NCBI GenBank assembly: GCA_017558775.1
Contig: JAFYTP010000099.1
Coordinates: 1 to 64,000, forward strand
Source of the DNA: Bacteroidales bacterium
Lineage (GTDB): Bacteria > Bacteroidota > Bacteroidia > Bacteroidales > UBA932
DNA: 64,000 nucleotides
Direction: 5' to 3'
This document shows, one piece after another, positions 24,842 to 34,754 of the stretch (position 1 is its first letter; every line of letters begins with the position of its first letter). A program made the position numbers and the translations under genes. The notes beneath the pieces are model-generated. The model was not told the origin of the DNA. It saw nothing but the letters and a program-made list of their open reading frames with translations, and did no database searches.

Positions 24842-26296
24842 ATGTTCTCATTCCTCATCAGCGTCGCCGCGCTATTTCTGGGCTATCTCCTCTACGGGGC
24901 TTTCGTGAACCGGATGTTCGGTCCGGATCCCAAACGGGAGACGCCGGCCATCTCGAAGGCCGACGGAGTGGATTACATCGCCCTTCCCACCTGGAAGGTA
25001 TTCATGATCCAGTTCCTGAACATCGCCGGGACGGGGCCCATCTTCGGCGCCATCATGGGCGCAAAGTTCGGCCCTTCCGCCTATCTGTGGATTGTGTTCG
25101 GCTGCATCTTCGCCGGGGCGGTGCACGACTATATGTCGGGCATGCTGTCCCTGCGGCATGACGGCGCCGGCTATCCCGAGCTCGTGGGCAAGTACCTGGG
25201 GCAGGGGACCAAGAAGGTGATGCTGGTGTTCTCGATCCTCCTCCTGCTGATGGTGGGCGCGGTGTTCGTGTACAGCCCGGCCGTCATCCTCGGGGATATG
25301 GCAGGTGACGGCGGACGCGGGTCGATGATGATCTGGATTGTGGTCATCTTCGTCTATTATGTGATTGCGACGCTGCTTCCTATCGACAAAATCATCGGCA
25401 GAATCTATCCGGTGTTCGCTTTCGCGCTCCTGTTCATGGCAGTGGCACTGATGGTGTGCCTGTTCGTGAAGTGGCCCTCTATCCCGGAATTCTGGGACGG
25501 CCTCGCGAACCGCGGCCCTTCCCTGGGTCTGAACGGCCAGCCGATATTCCCGTGCCTGTTCATCACCATCGCCTGCGGCGCTGTGAGCGGCTTCCACGCC
25601 ACCCAGAGCCCGCTGATGGCCCGCTGCCTGAAGAATGAGAAGCTCGGTCGTCCGGTTTTCTACGGGTCGATGATCACGGAAGGCCTCGTCGCCCTGGTGT
25701 GGGCGGCGGTCGCCTCCTACTTCTTCTTCGACGGCGGCGCCGCCGAGGTCGGTTCCGACATTTCCGCCGCCGCTCCCACGGTGGTGACGAAGGTGTCCCA
25801 GAGCTGGCTCGGTGTGCTGGGCGGCATCCTCGCCCTCCTCGGCGTGGTGGCCGCTCCGATCACGAGCGGCGACACCGCTTTCCGCAGCGCACGCCTCATC
25901 ATCGCGGACTTCCTTCATCTGGAGCAGAAGTCGATGGCGAAGCGCCTCTACATCGCCGTTCCGCTGTTCCTCCTGTCCGGTCTCCTGCTTTGGTATAATA
26001 TGGCCGACGCCAACGGCTTCAACACCATATGGCGATACTTCGGCTGGGCGAACCAGACGCTCTCCGTCTTCATGTTCTGGACGGCCACCGTCTATCTGGT
26101 GCGCAACAAGGGCGGCCTTTATTATCTGATCACCCTGATTCCGGGCCTGTTCATGACCTCGGTCTGTACGACCTTCATTCTCGTGGACAAAATCGGCCTG
26201 GGCGTTCCGCAGCAGTTTATCCCGTGGATTGCCCTCGGAACATTTGCAATTTCCGCCATCCTTTTCTATCTTTGGAAATCACGTAAAACCCAATAA
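24842..26296 (+). CDS. cstA: Carbon starvation CstA family transporter
   Basis: A 484-residue inner-membrane protein with about 12-14 transmembrane segments. [21 protein letters not shown] and [26 protein letters not shown] (given in parts) are hallmark CstA stretches. CstA-family proteins take up peptides or pyruvate under carbon limitation. This is the shorter type found in Bacteroidota, lacking the extended C-terminus of the roughly 700-residue E. coli protein. A promoter for the next gene lies in its final 60 bases, so cstA and rsmD may share a transcript that ends or is boosted here. Confidence 0.92.
   Translation: MFSFLISVAALFLGYLLYGAFVNRMFGPDPKRETPAISKADGVDYIALPTWKVFMIQFLNIAGTGPIFGAIMGAKFGPSAYLWIVFGCIFAGAVHDYMSGMLSLRHDGAGYPELVGKYLGQGTKKVMLVFSILLLLMVGAVFVYSPAVILGDMAGDGGRGSMMIWIVVIFVYYVIATLLPIDKIIGRIYPVFAFALLFMAVALMVCLFVKWPSIPEFWDGLANRGPSLGLNGQPIFPCLFITIACGAVSGFHATQSPLMARCLKNEKLGRPVFYGSMITEGLVALVWAAVASYFFFDGGAAEVGSDISAAAPTVVTKVSQSWLGVLGGILALLGVVAAPITSGDTAFRSARLIIADFLHLEQKSMAKRLYIAVPLFLLSGLLLWYNMADANGFNTIWRYFGWANQTLSVFMFWTATVYLVRNKGGLYYLITLIPGLFMTSVCTTFILVDKIGLGVPQQFIPWIALGTFAISAILFYLWKSRKTQ
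26243..26274 (+). promoter_or_regulatory. Promoter TTTG-N20-TATCTTTG inside the end of cstA
   Basis: TTTG at 26243-26246 and TATCTTTG at 26267-26274, both within the last cstA codons, 24 bases before the HerA-like ATG at 26299. Gives that gene its own start point. Confidence 0.6.
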
Positions 26297-26298
26297 CC

Positions 26299-27939
26299 AT
26301 GCTTGATAAAGAACGCGGGCTGTATGTAGCCCACTGCGCCAACGGCCCCATCTCCCTCGTCGGCAAAATGGCGAACCGCCACGGACTCGTCGCCGGTGCC
26401 ACCGGTACCGGTAAGACCGTCACCCTCCAGGTGCTCGCCGAAACCTTCTGCCAGGCCGGCGTCCCCTGCTTCATGGCCGATATGAAGGGCGACCTCAGCG
26501 GCATCAGCCAGGTGGGCAAGCTCTCCGGCTTCATCCAGAAGCGTTTGCCGGAATTCGGCATCGAGGACCCGCAGTTCCAGAGCTGCCCGGTCCGCTTCTT
26601 CGACGTCTTCGGCGAGCAGGGCCATCCCATGCGTTCCACCATCTCTGACATGGGCCCGGACCTCCTGGGCCGCTTGATGGAACTGAACGAGACGCAGACG
26701 GGCGTCCTGAACATCGTCTTCAAGATTGCCGATGACAACGGCCTCCTGCTGATCGACGTGAAGGACCTCCGCGCGATGCTCAACTTCGTGGGCCAGAACG
26801 CCGCGGAGTTCACCGTCCAGTATGGCATGATCTCCACGATGACCATCGGCGCCATCCAGCGCGCCCTCCTCGCCCTGGAAAGTCAGGGAGCGGACAAGTT
26901 CTTCGGGGAGCCTTCCTTTGACATTTACGACCTCCTCCAGTGCGAGGGCGGCAAGGGCGTGATGAACGTCCTCGCGGCGGACAAGCTCATGCTCAAGCCC
27001 AAGCTCTATTCCACCTTCCTCCTCTGGCTGCTGTCCGAACTGTACAGCACCCTCCCGGAAGTCGGTGACATGGACCTTCCCAAGCTTGTGTTCTTCTTCG
27101 ACGAGGCGCACATGCTCTTCGAGGATACTTCGAAGGCGCTCCAGGCCAAGATCGAGCAGGTCATCCGCCTCATCCGTTCCAAGGGCGTCGGCATCTACTT
27201 CGTCACCCAGAGCCCGACCGATATTCCGGAGGACATCCTCGGCCAGCTGGGTAACCGCGTCCAGCACGCCCTCCGCGCCTACACCCCGAAGGATCAGAAG
27301 GCTGTCAAGGTCGCCGCGGAAACCTTCCGCGCGAATCCGGACTTCGACACCTATGAGGCTATCCTTCAGTTGGAAACCGGCGAAGCTCTCGTCTCCTTCC
27401 TGGACGAGAAGGGTGCCCCGTCTGTGGTCCAGCGCGCGAAGATCCTCTTCCCGCTGAGCCAGATCGGCGCCATCACCGAAGACCAGCGCGCCACCATCAT
27501 CAAGCAGTCCCGTCTGTGGGGCCGTTATGACAATCCGATCGACCGGGAGAGCGCCTACGAGATCCTCGTGGCCGCCACCGCCGAGGCCGAGCGCCAGAAG
27601 GCGGAACTCGAGGCCCAGAAGAAGGCCGAGAAGGAAGCCGCGGCACAGGCCAAGGAGCAGGCGAAGGCCGACAAGGAAGCCGCCAAGGCGGAAAAGGAAA
27701 AGGCGAAGAAGGCCAAGAACAGCATCGCCTCCAAGGTGCTGAAGTCCGTCATCACCGCCGTCACCGGCGTGGTGGCCGCCTCCGTGGCCGATTCGGTCTC
27801 CAACAAGGTGAGCGGCACCAAGAAGAAATCTTCCGGTACTTCCACCACCAAGAAGGCGGTTCAGAAAGCCACCAAGTCCGCGACGAACACCATCACCAAG
27901 GAGCTCACGCGAAGCATCCTCGGCAATCTGATCAAATAA
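26299..27939 (+). CDS. HerA-like DUF853 ATPase
   Basis: A 546-residue cytosolic P-loop ATPase of the HerA/DUF853 family. Walker A is GATGTGKT at residues 33-40, Walker B is [13 protein letters not shown] near 260, and a sensor-like [12 protein letters not shown] follows. The C-terminal 120 residues are a highly charged, Ala/Lys/Glu-rich coiled-coil stretch and then a Ser/Thr/Lys-rich tail, which may contact nucleic acid. HerA proteins pump DNA in archaeal end resection, but the bacterial DUF853 proteins have no settled role. It ends 15 bases before the convergent mazG, with a shared terminator hairpin. Confidence 0.88.
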   Translation: MLDKERGLYVAHCANGPISLVGKMANRHGLVAGATGTGKTVTLQVLAETFCQAGVPCFMADMKGDLSGISQVGKLSGFIQKRLPEFGIEDPQFQSCPVRFFDVFGEQGHPMRSTISDMGPDLLGRLMELNETQTGVLNIVFKIADDNGLLLIDVKDLRAMLNFVGQNAAEFTVQYGMISTMTIGAIQRALLALESQGADKFFGEPSFDIYDLLQCEGGKGVMNVLAADKLMLKPKLYSTFLLWLLSELYSTLPEVGDMDLPKLVFFFDEAHMLFEDTSKALQAKIEQVIRLIRSKGVGIYFVTQSPTDIPEDILGQLGNRVQHALRAYTPKDQKAVKVAAETFRANPDFDTYEAILQLETGEALVSFLDEKGAPSVVQRAKILFPLSQIGAITEDQRATIIKQSRLWGRYDNPIDRESAYEILVAATAEAERQKAELEAQKKAEKEAAAQAKEQAKADKEAAKAEKEKAKKAKNSIASKVLKSVITAVTGVVAASVADSVSNKVSGTKKKSSGTSTTKKAVQKATKSATNTITKELTRSILGNLIK

Positions 27940-27942
27940 GAA

Positions 27943-27966
27943 AAAGGGCTGTTTCTACAGCCCTTT
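27943..27966. terminator. Bidirectional terminator between the HerA-like gene and mazG
   Basis: Arms AAAGGGCTGT (27943-27952) and ACAGCCCTTT (27957-27966) pair around TTCT. A-rich sequence on the left and T-rich sequence on the right fit termination in both directions. The mazG stop codon (27955-27957) lies in the loop. Confidence 0.8.
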
Positions 27967-28746
27967 CGCTTTTCCTTCGTCCCAGATTTCGTCCATCTGG
28001 GCCAATGTCATTTCGGCTAGTTTGAGACCCCGCCGGATCGTCTCTTCTTCCATATAGGAGAAGCGGCGGCGGAACTTGTCGCAGGCGCCGCTGAGGGCGG
28101 CTTCCGGGTCGATGCCATAGAGGCGGGAAGCGTTGATGACGGCGAACAGCAGGTCGCCGAACTCCTCCTGCATGTGGGCGGGGGCGTTTTCGGTGCAGGC
28201 GTCTTCGGCCTCGCCGAGCTCTTCCTTGACCTTGGGCCAGACATCTTCCTTCTGCTCCCAGTCGAAGCCGCAGCCGCGGGCTTTCTCCTGCATCGACATA
28301 GCCTTCAGGATGGCGGGCATTGCGTCGGGGATGCCGGACATGATGCGCTTGTTGCCGTCCTTTTCCTTCGCCTTCACGAGTTCCCAGGTGTCGGCGATTT
28401 CCTTGGCGGTCGTGGGTTTGCCGGCCTCGGGCCCGAACACGTGCGGGTGGCGGAAAACCATCTTGTCGCAGACTTTATTCATGCAGTCGGCGATGTCGAA
28501 GGAGCCTTCCTCCTGGCCGATGCGCGCGTAAAAGACGATGTGGTAAAGCAGGTCGCCGAGCTCCTTGGCCGTGCCGGTGCGGTCGCCCTTTAAAACTGTG
28601 TCACTGAATTCATACACCTCTTCCTCCGTCAGGGGACGGATGGACTCGAAAGTTTGGGCCGCGTTCCAGGGGCACTGCTCCCGGAGGGTGTCCATAATAT
28701 CCAGCAAGCGGCCGAACGCCGCGATCTTTTCTTCCCTGGTATGCAT
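27955..28746 (-). CDS. mazG: Nucleoside triphosphate pyrophosphohydrolase MazG
   Basis: A 263-residue enzyme that cleaves (d)NTPs to NMP and pyrophosphate and so cleans the nucleotide pool. The tandem MazG domains are visible: CPWNAAQTFESIRPLTEEEVYEF near the start with the EExxE-type Mg2+ site continuing into ELGDLLYHIVFYA, and a second set with GFDWEQKEDVWPKVKEELGE and EEFGDLLFAVINASR. Length is normal. The ATG at 28746 follows a minus-strand promoter at 28767-28774; the longer frame to 28824 would pass through it. The stop is inside a terminator hairpin shared with the convergent HerA-like gene. Confidence 0.93.
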   Translation of the reverse strand: MHTREEKIAAFGRLLDIMDTLREQCPWNAAQTFESIRPLTEEEVYEFSDTVLKGDRTGTAKELGDLLYHIVFYARIGQEEGSFDIADCMNKVCDKMVFRHPHVFGPEAGKPTTAKEIADTWELVKAKEKDGNKRIMSGIPDAMPAILKAMSMQEKARGCGFDWEQKEDVWPKVKEELGEAEDACTENAPAHMQEEFGDLLFAVINASRLYGIDPEAALSGACDKFRRRFSYMEEETIRRGLKLAEMTLAQMDEIWDEGKAKGL

Positions 28747-28766
28747 ATTATTCGTAATCGATCTTA

Positions 28767-28774
28767 CAAATATA
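28767..28774 (-). promoter_or_regulatory. -7 element TATATTTG for mazG
   Basis: CAAATATA on the plus strand is TATATTTG on the minus strand, 20 bases before the mazG ATG. It is divergent from the promoter at 28788-28795. Confidence 0.65.
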
Positions 28775-28787
28775 CAAAGAATCTGCG

Positions 28788-28795
28788 TATCTTTG
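28788..28795 (+). promoter_or_regulatory. -7 element TATCTTTG for the CoA-transferase gene
   Basis: Exact TAnnTTTG match ending 13 bases before the ATG at 28809. It rules out the in-frame ATG at 28797 as the start on a transcript made from this promoter and implies a very short leader. Confidence 0.65.
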
Positions 28796-28808
28796 CATGA
28801 TTTTGTAT

Positions 28809-30095
28809 ATGAAGCCCTTGACATTCATCTCAGCCGACGAGGCAGTGAAAGGCGTCCGGAGCGGGGACCATATCCATCTCTCCAGCATCGCCAGCGTACC
28901 CCATGTCCTGATCAACGCCCTGTGCCGCAGGGCGGACGAACTGCGTGACCTGCATTTCCACCACTTCCACACGGAAGGACCGGCGCCGTACGGCTCCAAG
29001 GAATATGAAGGCGTCTTCTTCGACCAAGGCTTCTTCGTGGGCCCGAACGTCCGGAAGAGCGTGCAGGAAGGGTATGCGGATTATCTGCCCACGCACCTGT
29101 TCGAGTCGCAGTTCATGTACCGCACCGGCGCCCTCCGTTGCGACGTCGCCATGGTCCAGGTTTCCGAACCTGTCGATGGGATGGTCTCTTTGGGCACCTC
29201 CGTGGACTGCTCCATCGCCGCCATCGAGGTCGCGCGTCTCAAGCTGGCTGTGGTCAATCCCAACGTCCCGTTCTCATACGGCGAGCCGATTCCCGTGGAT
29301 CGCTTCGACGCGCTGGTCTGGGACGATACACCCCTGATCACCAAGGACTATGTGGAACCCACCGAGATTGACCGCCTCATCGGCCGGAACTGCTCGGAGC
29401 TGGTTCCCGACGGGGCCTGCCTGCAGATGGGCATCGGTTCCCTTCCCAATGCCCTGTGCTCAGAACTCGCTGATCATCAGCATCTCGGCCTCCATACTGA
29501 GATGTTCGCGGATGGTGCTCTTGCGCTTATCCGCCAGGGGGTCATCGACAACTCCGCCAAGAAAATCGACATCGGCAAGGTCGTGGCTTCCTTCCTCCTG
29601 GGTTCCCAGTCCGTGTATGAGTTCATCGACCGGAACCCGTCCGTCCTGATGAAGGACATCGCCTATACGAACGATCCCTGGGTCATCGCCCAGAACCCGA
29701 ATTTCGTGTCCATCAACTCCGCCACCGAGATTGACCTCACCGGCCAGGTGTGCGCTGATTCCATCGGCACGCGCATCTATTCCGGCACCGGCGGACAGCT
29801 GGACTTCGTCCGCGGCGCGAAGATGTCCAAGGGCGGTAAGGCCATCATCGCCTTGGCCTCCCGCACCGCCAAGCTCGCACCGAAGATCGTCCCCACCCTT
29901 AAGCCCGGCGCCGGCGTCGTCACGCCCCGCGCGGACGTCCAGTGGGTCGTGACCGAATACGGTTCCGTGAACCTGTACGGCAAGTCCTTGCAGGAAAGGG
30001 CCCGTCTGCTCATCTCCATCGCCCATCCGGACGACAGAGAAGCGCTCGAAAGGGCTGCCTTCGAGCGCTTCGGACCGCATTGGTTGCATATTTAA
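28809..30095 (+). CDS. Acetyl-CoA hydrolase/CoA-transferase family protein
   Basis: A 428-residue family I CoA-transferase, closest in pattern to 4-hydroxybutyrate or butyryl-CoA:acetate CoA-transferases. HTEMFADGA contains the probable catalytic Glu231, which forms the CoA thioester intermediate, and the C-terminal domain shows SINSATEIDLTGQVCADSIG and YSGTGGQLDFVRGA. It would exchange CoA between acetate and another short-chain acid in fermentation or acetate overflow. The ATG at 28809 is preferred over 28797 because the -7 element ends at 28795. Its stop codon overlaps that of the convergent purF by three bases of coding on each side (TTAA). Confidence 0.88.
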   Translation: MKPLTFISADEAVKGVRSGDHIHLSSIASVPHVLINALCRRADELRDLHFHHFHTEGPAPYGSKEYEGVFFDQGFFVGPNVRKSVQEGYADYLPTHLFESQFMYRTGALRCDVAMVQVSEPVDGMVSLGTSVDCSIAAIEVARLKLAVVNPNVPFSYGEPIPVDRFDALVWDDTPLITKDYVEPTEIDRLIGRNCSELVPDGACLQMGIGSLPNALCSELADHQHLGLHTEMFADGALALIRQGVIDNSAKKIDIGKVVASFLLGSQSVYEFIDRNPSVLMKDIAYTNDPWVIAQNPNFVSINSATEIDLTGQVCADSIGTRIYSGTGGQLDFVRGAKMSKGGKAIIALASRTAKLAPKIVPTLKPGAGVVTPRADVQWVVTEYGSVNLYGKSLQERARLLISIAHPDDREALERAAFERFGPHWLHI

Positions 30096-31480
30096 CTGTC
30101 TTCGTGACCGTACAGGTCCGTCGGATACTGGCCGTCAAAGCAGGCCGTGCATAGTTTCCGGCCGCCGGCCGCTTCCGAAAGCGCTTCCACCGATAGATAA
30201 TGGAGCGAATCCGCACCCAGATAGGCGCGGATGGCCTCCTGGTCCAACCGGGCGCCGATCAGCTGGTCCCGGGTTCCCGTGTCGATGCCATAGAAACACG
30301 GCCAGGCGTAGATGGGGCTGGCGATCCGCATGTGGATCTCGCTGGCGCCGGCGCTGCGGAGCAGCTGCACGATCTGCCGGGAGGTGGTTCCGCGCACGAT
30401 GGAATCGTCGATGACGACGACGCGCTTGCCTCTCACGATGCTCGGCACCGGTGACAGCTTCATCCGTACGCCCAGGTCACGCAGGTGCTGGGAGGGCTGG
30501 ATGAAGGTTCTCGCGACATACATATTCTTGAGCAGGCCCATCTCCAGCGGGATGTTGCCGGCCTCGGCATAGCCGATGGCGGCGCTCATTCCGGATTCCG
30601 GGACGCACATCACGAGGTCCGCTTCCGTCGGGTGCTCCGCCCAGAGCAGGGCGCCGGACTTCTTGCGGAAGCTATGGACACCGCACCCCTCGATATCGCT
30701 GTCGGGACGGGCGAAATAGATGTACTCCATCGAGCACATCCGTCCTCCCTCCGACGCGGAATACCGATAACTGGTGATGCCGTCCTTGTCGATCCGGATC
30801 AGTTCCCCGGGTTCGACGTCCCGGAGGATGGTCGCGCCGATGAAATGCAGCGCGCAGGTCTCGCTGGCGACGACGTAGCCGTTCCCGAGCCGGCCGATGG
30901 TAAGGGGCCGGAGGCCGTACCGGTCGCGGCAGGCGTAGAGCGCGTCCGGCGTCAGGATGACTGTGGAGAATGCGCCGTCCAGCTGGTGCACGGCAGACAG
31001 GATGTTCTCCGTCCATCCCTTGCTGCCGATGCCCACGAGCAGGGAAAACAGCTCGCTGTCGGAGGTGGAGACGAGGAGATGGCCCAGCATCTCGACCCGA
31101 CGGCGGAGGATGTCTGCATTGACAATATTGCCGTTGTGGGCCAGGGCGAAGGTGCCCGTCTTGCCGGTCATCTTGAAAGGCTGGAGATTCTCGGCGCCCC
31201 CGACCTCGGTCGTGGGATAGCGGACATGGCCGATGCTGGCCGTGCCGGGCAGTGCCGTCAGTTCCTGCTCTCCGAAGACTTCCTTGACGAGTCCGGCGTG
31301 CTTGTGCAGCCGGATGGTCCCGTCACTGTCGATCGCGGCGATGCCGCAGCCCTGCTGGCCCCGGTGCTGCAGGCACATCAGGGCCTGGTACACCGGGAAT
31401 GCGGCCTGCTCCACGCCGAAACAGCCGGCAACGCCGCACTCCTCGTGCAACTCGTCTTTCCAGAGCAGACTGTCTTCCAT
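30092..31480 (-). CDS. purF: Amidophosphoribosyltransferase
   Basis: A 462-residue enzyme of the first committed step of purine synthesis: PRPP plus glutamine to phosphoribosylamine. The first 14 residues look like a propeptide, removed to expose the Cys15 nucleophile (HEECGVAG). The glutaminase half shows QHRGQQGCGI and GHVRYPTTE; the phosphoribosyltransferase half has VVVIDDSIVRGTTS. CSMEYIYFARPDSDIEG, WPCFYGIDTG and the C-terminal CTAC suggest the four Fe-S cysteines of the Bacillus-type enzyme. One base separates its start from the pyrG stop, so pyrG-purF form a nucleotide operon. Confidence 0.96.
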   Translation of the reverse strand: MEDSLLWKDELHEECGVAGCFGVEQAAFPVYQALMCLQHRGQQGCGIAAIDSDGTIRLHKHAGLVKEVFGEQELTALPGTASIGHVRYPTTEVGGAENLQPFKMTGKTGTFALAHNGNIVNADILRRRVEMLGHLLVSTSDSELFSLLVGIGSKGWTENILSAVHQLDGAFSTVILTPDALYACRDRYGLRPLTIGRLGNGYVVASETCALHFIGATILRDVEPGELIRIDKDGITSYRYSASEGGRMCSMEYIYFARPDSDIEGCGVHSFRKKSGALLWAEHPTEADLVMCVPESGMSAAIGYAEAGNIPLEMGLLKNMYVARTFIQPSQHLRDLGVRMKLSPVPSIVRGKRVVVIDDSIVRGTTSRQIVQLLRSAGASEIHMRIASPIYAWPCFYGIDTGTRDQLIGARLDQEAIRAYLGADSLHYLSVEALSEAAGGRKLCTACFDGQYPTDLYGHEDS

Positions 31481-31481
31481 T

Positions 31482-33101
31482 TTACGCCTTGGATTGGGTG
31501 CGATAAGCGAGGGCGGCCTTCACCAGACCCTTGAAGAGCGGGTGCGGATCCTCCGGCGTGCTCTTGTATTCGGGATGGAACTGGACGCCGATGAAGAAGG
31601 GATGCGTGGGGAGTTCGACGACCTCCACGAGGCCGGTGTCCGGATTGCGTCCGGTCGCCTGCAGGCCCGCTTTGGTGAAATCGTCCAGATACTTGGAGTT
31701 GAACTCGTAACGGTGGCGGTGCCGCTCGGAAATCTCGGTCGTCTCATAGAGGGAAGCGGCCAGGGAGCCGGGCTCCAGGTGGCAGGCATAGGCGCCGAGC
31801 CGCATGGTTCCGCCCTTGATGGTCGTCTTCTTCTGGTCTTCCATCATGTCGATGACGGGGTGCTTCGTGTGGACGTCGAGCTCCGTGGAGGCGGCGTCTT
31901 TCCAGCCCAGGACGTCCCGGGCGTATTCCACGACGCACATCTGCATGCCCAGGCAGATGCCCAGGAAGGGGATGCCGTTCTCGCGGGCGTAGCGGACCGC
32001 ATGGACCTTGCCTTCGAGGCCGCGCTCGCCGAATCCCGGGGCGACGAGGATGCCGTCGGCGCCGGCGAGGAGTTCCGCCACGTTCTTCGCCGTGACGTTC
32101 TCGCTCTGGACGGTGCGGACGCGCACCTTGCAGTCGTTGGCCGCGCCGGCATGGACAAAGGCTTCCTGGATGGACTTGTAGGCGTCCTGGAGTTCCACAT
32201 ATTTGCCGACGAGGACGATCTGCACCTCATGGGAGGGATGGGCGATCCTGTCAAGGAAAGTTTTCCACCGGGTGAGCTCGGGTTGGTTGAAATTCTCGAT
32301 CTGGAGCTTCCGGACCGCGAGTTCGTCGAGGTGTTCCTCGTGCATGTTCAGGGGGACCTGGTAGATGCTCCAGGCGTCGATGCTCTGGATCACATGACCG
32401 GGCCGGACGTTGCAGAAGAGGGCGATCTTCCGGCGGAGGTCCTGGGAGAGGGGATGCTCGGTGCGGCAGACGATGACATCGGGCTTCACACCGGATTTCT
32501 GGAGCGTCTGCACGGAGTGCTGCGTGGGCTTGGTCTTGAGCTCCTGGGCCGCGCTGAGGTAGGGAATGAGCGTCAGGTGGATGGTCATGCAGTCCTCTTC
32601 CGGGAGTTCCCACTGGAGCTGGCGGACCGCTTCCACGAAGGGCTGCGACTCCATGTCGCCGACGGTGCCGCCGATTTCGGTGAGGATGACGTCATAGTCG
32701 CCCGTTTGGCCGAGGAGGAGCATCCGCCGCTTGATCTCGTCCGTGATGTGGGGGACGATCTGCACGGTCTTGCCCAGGTACGCGCCTTCGCGCTCGCGGG
32801 TGATGACGGTATAGTAGATTCTTCCGGTGGTCACGTTGTTGGCCTGGGAAGTGTGGACGCCGAGGAAGCGTTCGTAGTGGCCGAGGTCGAGGTCCGTCTC
32901 GGCGCCGTCTTCGGTGACATAGCATTCCCCGTGCTCATAGGGATTGAGTGTTCCGGGGTCGATGTTGATGTAGGGATCGAATTTCTGGATGGTGACTCTG
33001 AGGCCCCTGGCCTGCAGGAGTTTTGCTAACGACGAGGCGATGATGCCCTTCCCGAGAGAGGACGCAACTCCGCCTGTAATGAAAATGTATTTCGTGTTCA
33101 T
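31482..33101 (-). CDS. pyrG: CTP synthase
   Basis: A 539-residue enzyme making CTP from UTP, ATP and glutamine. The N-terminal synthase domain starts with FITGGVASSLGKGI (ATP loop) and includes FDPYINIDPGTLNPYEHGE; the C-terminal glutaminase has the Cys383 nucleophile in FLGICLGMQ and the His-Glu pair in FHPEYKSTP. Length is normal. The ATG at 33101 is correct because upstream residues in the longer frame lie across the divergent promoter region. purF follows after one base. Confidence 0.97.
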   Translation of the reverse strand: MNTKYIFITGGVASSLGKGIIASSLAKLLQARGLRVTIQKFDPYINIDPGTLNPYEHGECYVTEDGAETDLDLGHYERFLGVHTSQANNVTTGRIYYTVITREREGAYLGKTVQIVPHITDEIKRRMLLLGQTGDYDVILTEIGGTVGDMESQPFVEAVRQLQWELPEEDCMTIHLTLIPYLSAAQELKTKPTQHSVQTLQKSGVKPDVIVCRTEHPLSQDLRRKIALFCNVRPGHVIQSIDAWSIYQVPLNMHEEHLDELAVRKLQIENFNQPELTRWKTFLDRIAHPSHEVQIVLVGKYVELQDAYKSIQEAFVHAGAANDCKVRVRTVQSENVTAKNVAELLAGADGILVAPGFGERGLEGKVHAVRYARENGIPFLGICLGMQMCVVEYARDVLGWKDAASTELDVHTKHPVIDMMEDQKKTTIKGGTMRLGAYACHLEPGSLAASLYETTEISERHRHRYEFNSKYLDDFTKAGLQATGRNPDTGLVEVVELPTHPFFIGVQFHPEYKSTPEDPHPLFKGLVKAALAYRTQSKA

Positions 33102-33141
33102 ATACGTTGGAATTGCCGTTATGGAATCCTTTAACGGGACA

Positions 33142-33149
33142 CAAAAGTA
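33142..33149 (-). promoter_or_regulatory. -7 element TACTTTTG for pyrG-purF
   Basis: CAAAAGTA on the plus strand is TACTTTTG on the minus strand, 40 bases before the pyrG ATG and only 12 bases from the divergent prfA element. Confidence 0.6.
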
Positions 33150-33161
33150 AGAAAAAATCCT

Positions 33162-33169
33162 TATCTTTG
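33162..33169 (+). promoter_or_regulatory. -7 element TATCTTTG for prfA
   Basis: Exact TAnnTTTG match 20 bases before the prfA ATG at 33190, in the divergent pyrG/prfA gap. Confidence 0.65.
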
Positions 33170-33189
33170 CAAGTTGAATCGATTGAAAT

Positions 33190-34290
33190 ATGGCAGAGAA
33201 CACGTTGCTTGAGAAGGTGCTGAGCCTTCAGGATAAATACAAAAAGCTGGAAGAATCGCTTGCCGATCCGGCCGTAATCGCTGATATGAAGAAGTTTGTG
33301 CAGCTCAACAAGGACTACAAGGAGCTGCAGCCGATTATCGAGGCTGGACTGGAGTACAAGCGCATGTTGGACGAACTTTCGCAAGCGAAGGACATCCTCA
33401 TGAACGAGAAGGACGAGGACCTGAAAGACATGGCCAGGGAGGAAATTTCGGAGATCGAACCGAAACTTCCCGACATGGAACAGAACATTAAGCTCCTCCT
33501 CATTCCGGCCGATCCGGACGACTCCAAGAACGCCATGGTGGAAATCCGCGGCGGCACCGGCGGCGACGAGGCGGCGATCTTCGCCGGCGACCTGTTCCGC
33601 ATGTACCAGCACTTCGCCGAGCGTCGGGGCTGGAAGCTGGAAGTCACCGACCAGGCCCCCGGCACGGCCGGCGGTTTCAAGCAGATCGTCTTCAAGCTTT
33701 CCTCCAGCCAGGACGGCGTGTACGGCGTGATGAAGTATGAGTCCGGCGTGCACCGCGTGCAGCGCGTTCCCCAGACCGAGACCCAGGGCCGCATCCAGAC
33801 ATCGGCAGCCTCCGTGGCCGTGTTCCCGGAAGCCGGCGAGTTCGATGTCGAACTGAATCCGGCCGATATCCGCAAGGACCTCTTCTGCGCCTCCGGCCCG
33901 GGCGGACAGGGCGTGAACACCACCTATTCCGCCGTGCGTCTGACCCACATCCCTTCCGGCCTGGTCGTCCAGTGCCAGGAGGAGCGTTCCCAGCTCAAGA
34001 ACCTGGACCGCGCGATGGAGGAACTCCGTACCCGCCTGTACAATCTCGAACACCAGAAATACCTGGACGGCATCGCCGCGAAGCGCAAGACGATGGTCTC
34101 CACCGGCGACCGTTCCGCCAAGATCCGTACCTATAACTATCCCCAGGGCCGCGTGACGGACCACCGCATCGGCTGGAGCATGTACAACCTGCCCGTCTTC
34201 ATGGACGGCGACATCCAGGAATGCATCGACCAGCTCCAGATCGCGGAGAACGCCGAACGGCTCAAGGAAGCAGGGGAGGAGGAAGCATAA
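33190..34290 (+). CDS. prfA: Peptide chain release factor 1
   Basis: A 366-residue class I release factor reading UAA and UAG. The GGQ motif that triggers peptide release is at 238-240 in [11 protein letters not shown], and [22 protein letters not shown] just before it is typical of RF1. The decoding domain and N-terminal helices are complete. The ATG follows a promoter at 33162-33169 and lies divergent from pyrG. queF begins five bases after the stop, so the two are likely co-transcribed. Confidence 0.95.
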   Translation: MAENTLLEKVLSLQDKYKKLEESLADPAVIADMKKFVQLNKDYKELQPIIEAGLEYKRMLDELSQAKDILMNEKDEDLKDMAREEISEIEPKLPDMEQNIKLLLIPADPDDSKNAMVEIRGGTGGDEAAIFAGDLFRMYQHFAERRGWKLEVTDQAPGTAGGFKQIVFKLSSSQDGVYGVMKYESGVHRVQRVPQTETQGRIQTSAASVAVFPEAGEFDVELNPADIRKDLFCASGPGGQGVNTTYSAVRLTHIPSGLVVQCQEERSQLKNLDRAMEELRTRLYNLEHQKYLDGIAAKRKTMVSTGDRSAKIRTYNYPQGRVTDHRIGWSMYNLPVFMDGDIQECIDQLQIAENAERLKEAGEEEA

Positions 34291-34295
34291 TCATC

Positions 34296-34751
34296 ATGGA
34301 AAGGAAGGAAGAAGGCCTGAAGGCCCTGGGCGCCAAGACCGCCTACAGCCAGGACTACGATCCCGGCGTGCTCGAAACCTTCGAGAACAAGCATCAGGAC
34401 AACGACTACTGGGTGCGTTTCAACTGCCCGGAGTTCACCTCCCTGTGCCCCATCACCGGCCAGCCCGACTTCGCCGAGATCCGCATCAGCTATGTGCCCG
34501 ACGTGCGGATGGTGGAGTCCAAGAGCCTCAAGCTGTATCTCTTCAGCTTCCGCAGCCACGGCGACTTCCACGAGGACGTCGTGAACACCATCATGAAGGA
34601 CCTCATCAAGCTGATGGATCCCAAGTACATCGAGGTCACCGGCCTCTTCACCCCGCGCGGCGGTATCTCCATCTTCCCGTACGCGAACTACGGCCGCCCC
34701 GGCACCAAGTGGGAGCGGCTCGCGGAGCAGCGCTTCGCGTCGCACGAATAG
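34296..34751 (+). CDS. queF: NADPH-dependent 7-cyano-7-deazaguanine reductase
   Basis: A 151-residue type I (short) QueF that reduces preQ0 to preQ1 in queuosine synthesis. Cys51 in [11 protein letters not shown] is the thioimide nucleophile, Asp58 the proton donor, and [13 protein letters not shown] (74-86) the NADPH/substrate signature. The ATG at 34296 is chosen because it gives the normal length; a non-ATG extension to 34221 runs inside prfA. Only three bases separate its end from the convergent LytTR gene. No other queuosine genes are in the window. Confidence 0.93.
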   Translation: MERKEEGLKALGAKTAYSQDYDPGVLETFENKHQDNDYWVRFNCPEFTSLCPITGQPDFAEIRISYVPDVRMVESKSLKLYLFSFRSHGDFHEDVVNTIMKDLIKLMDPKYIEVTGLFTPRGGISIFPYANYGRPGTKWERLAEQRFASHE

Positions 34752-34754
34752 GGA

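Noticed and set aside
34221..34295. N-terminal extension of queF
   Set aside because: Lies inside prfA in another frame and starts with a residue stretch absent from type I QueF; the ATG at 34296 gives the normal 151-residue enzyme.
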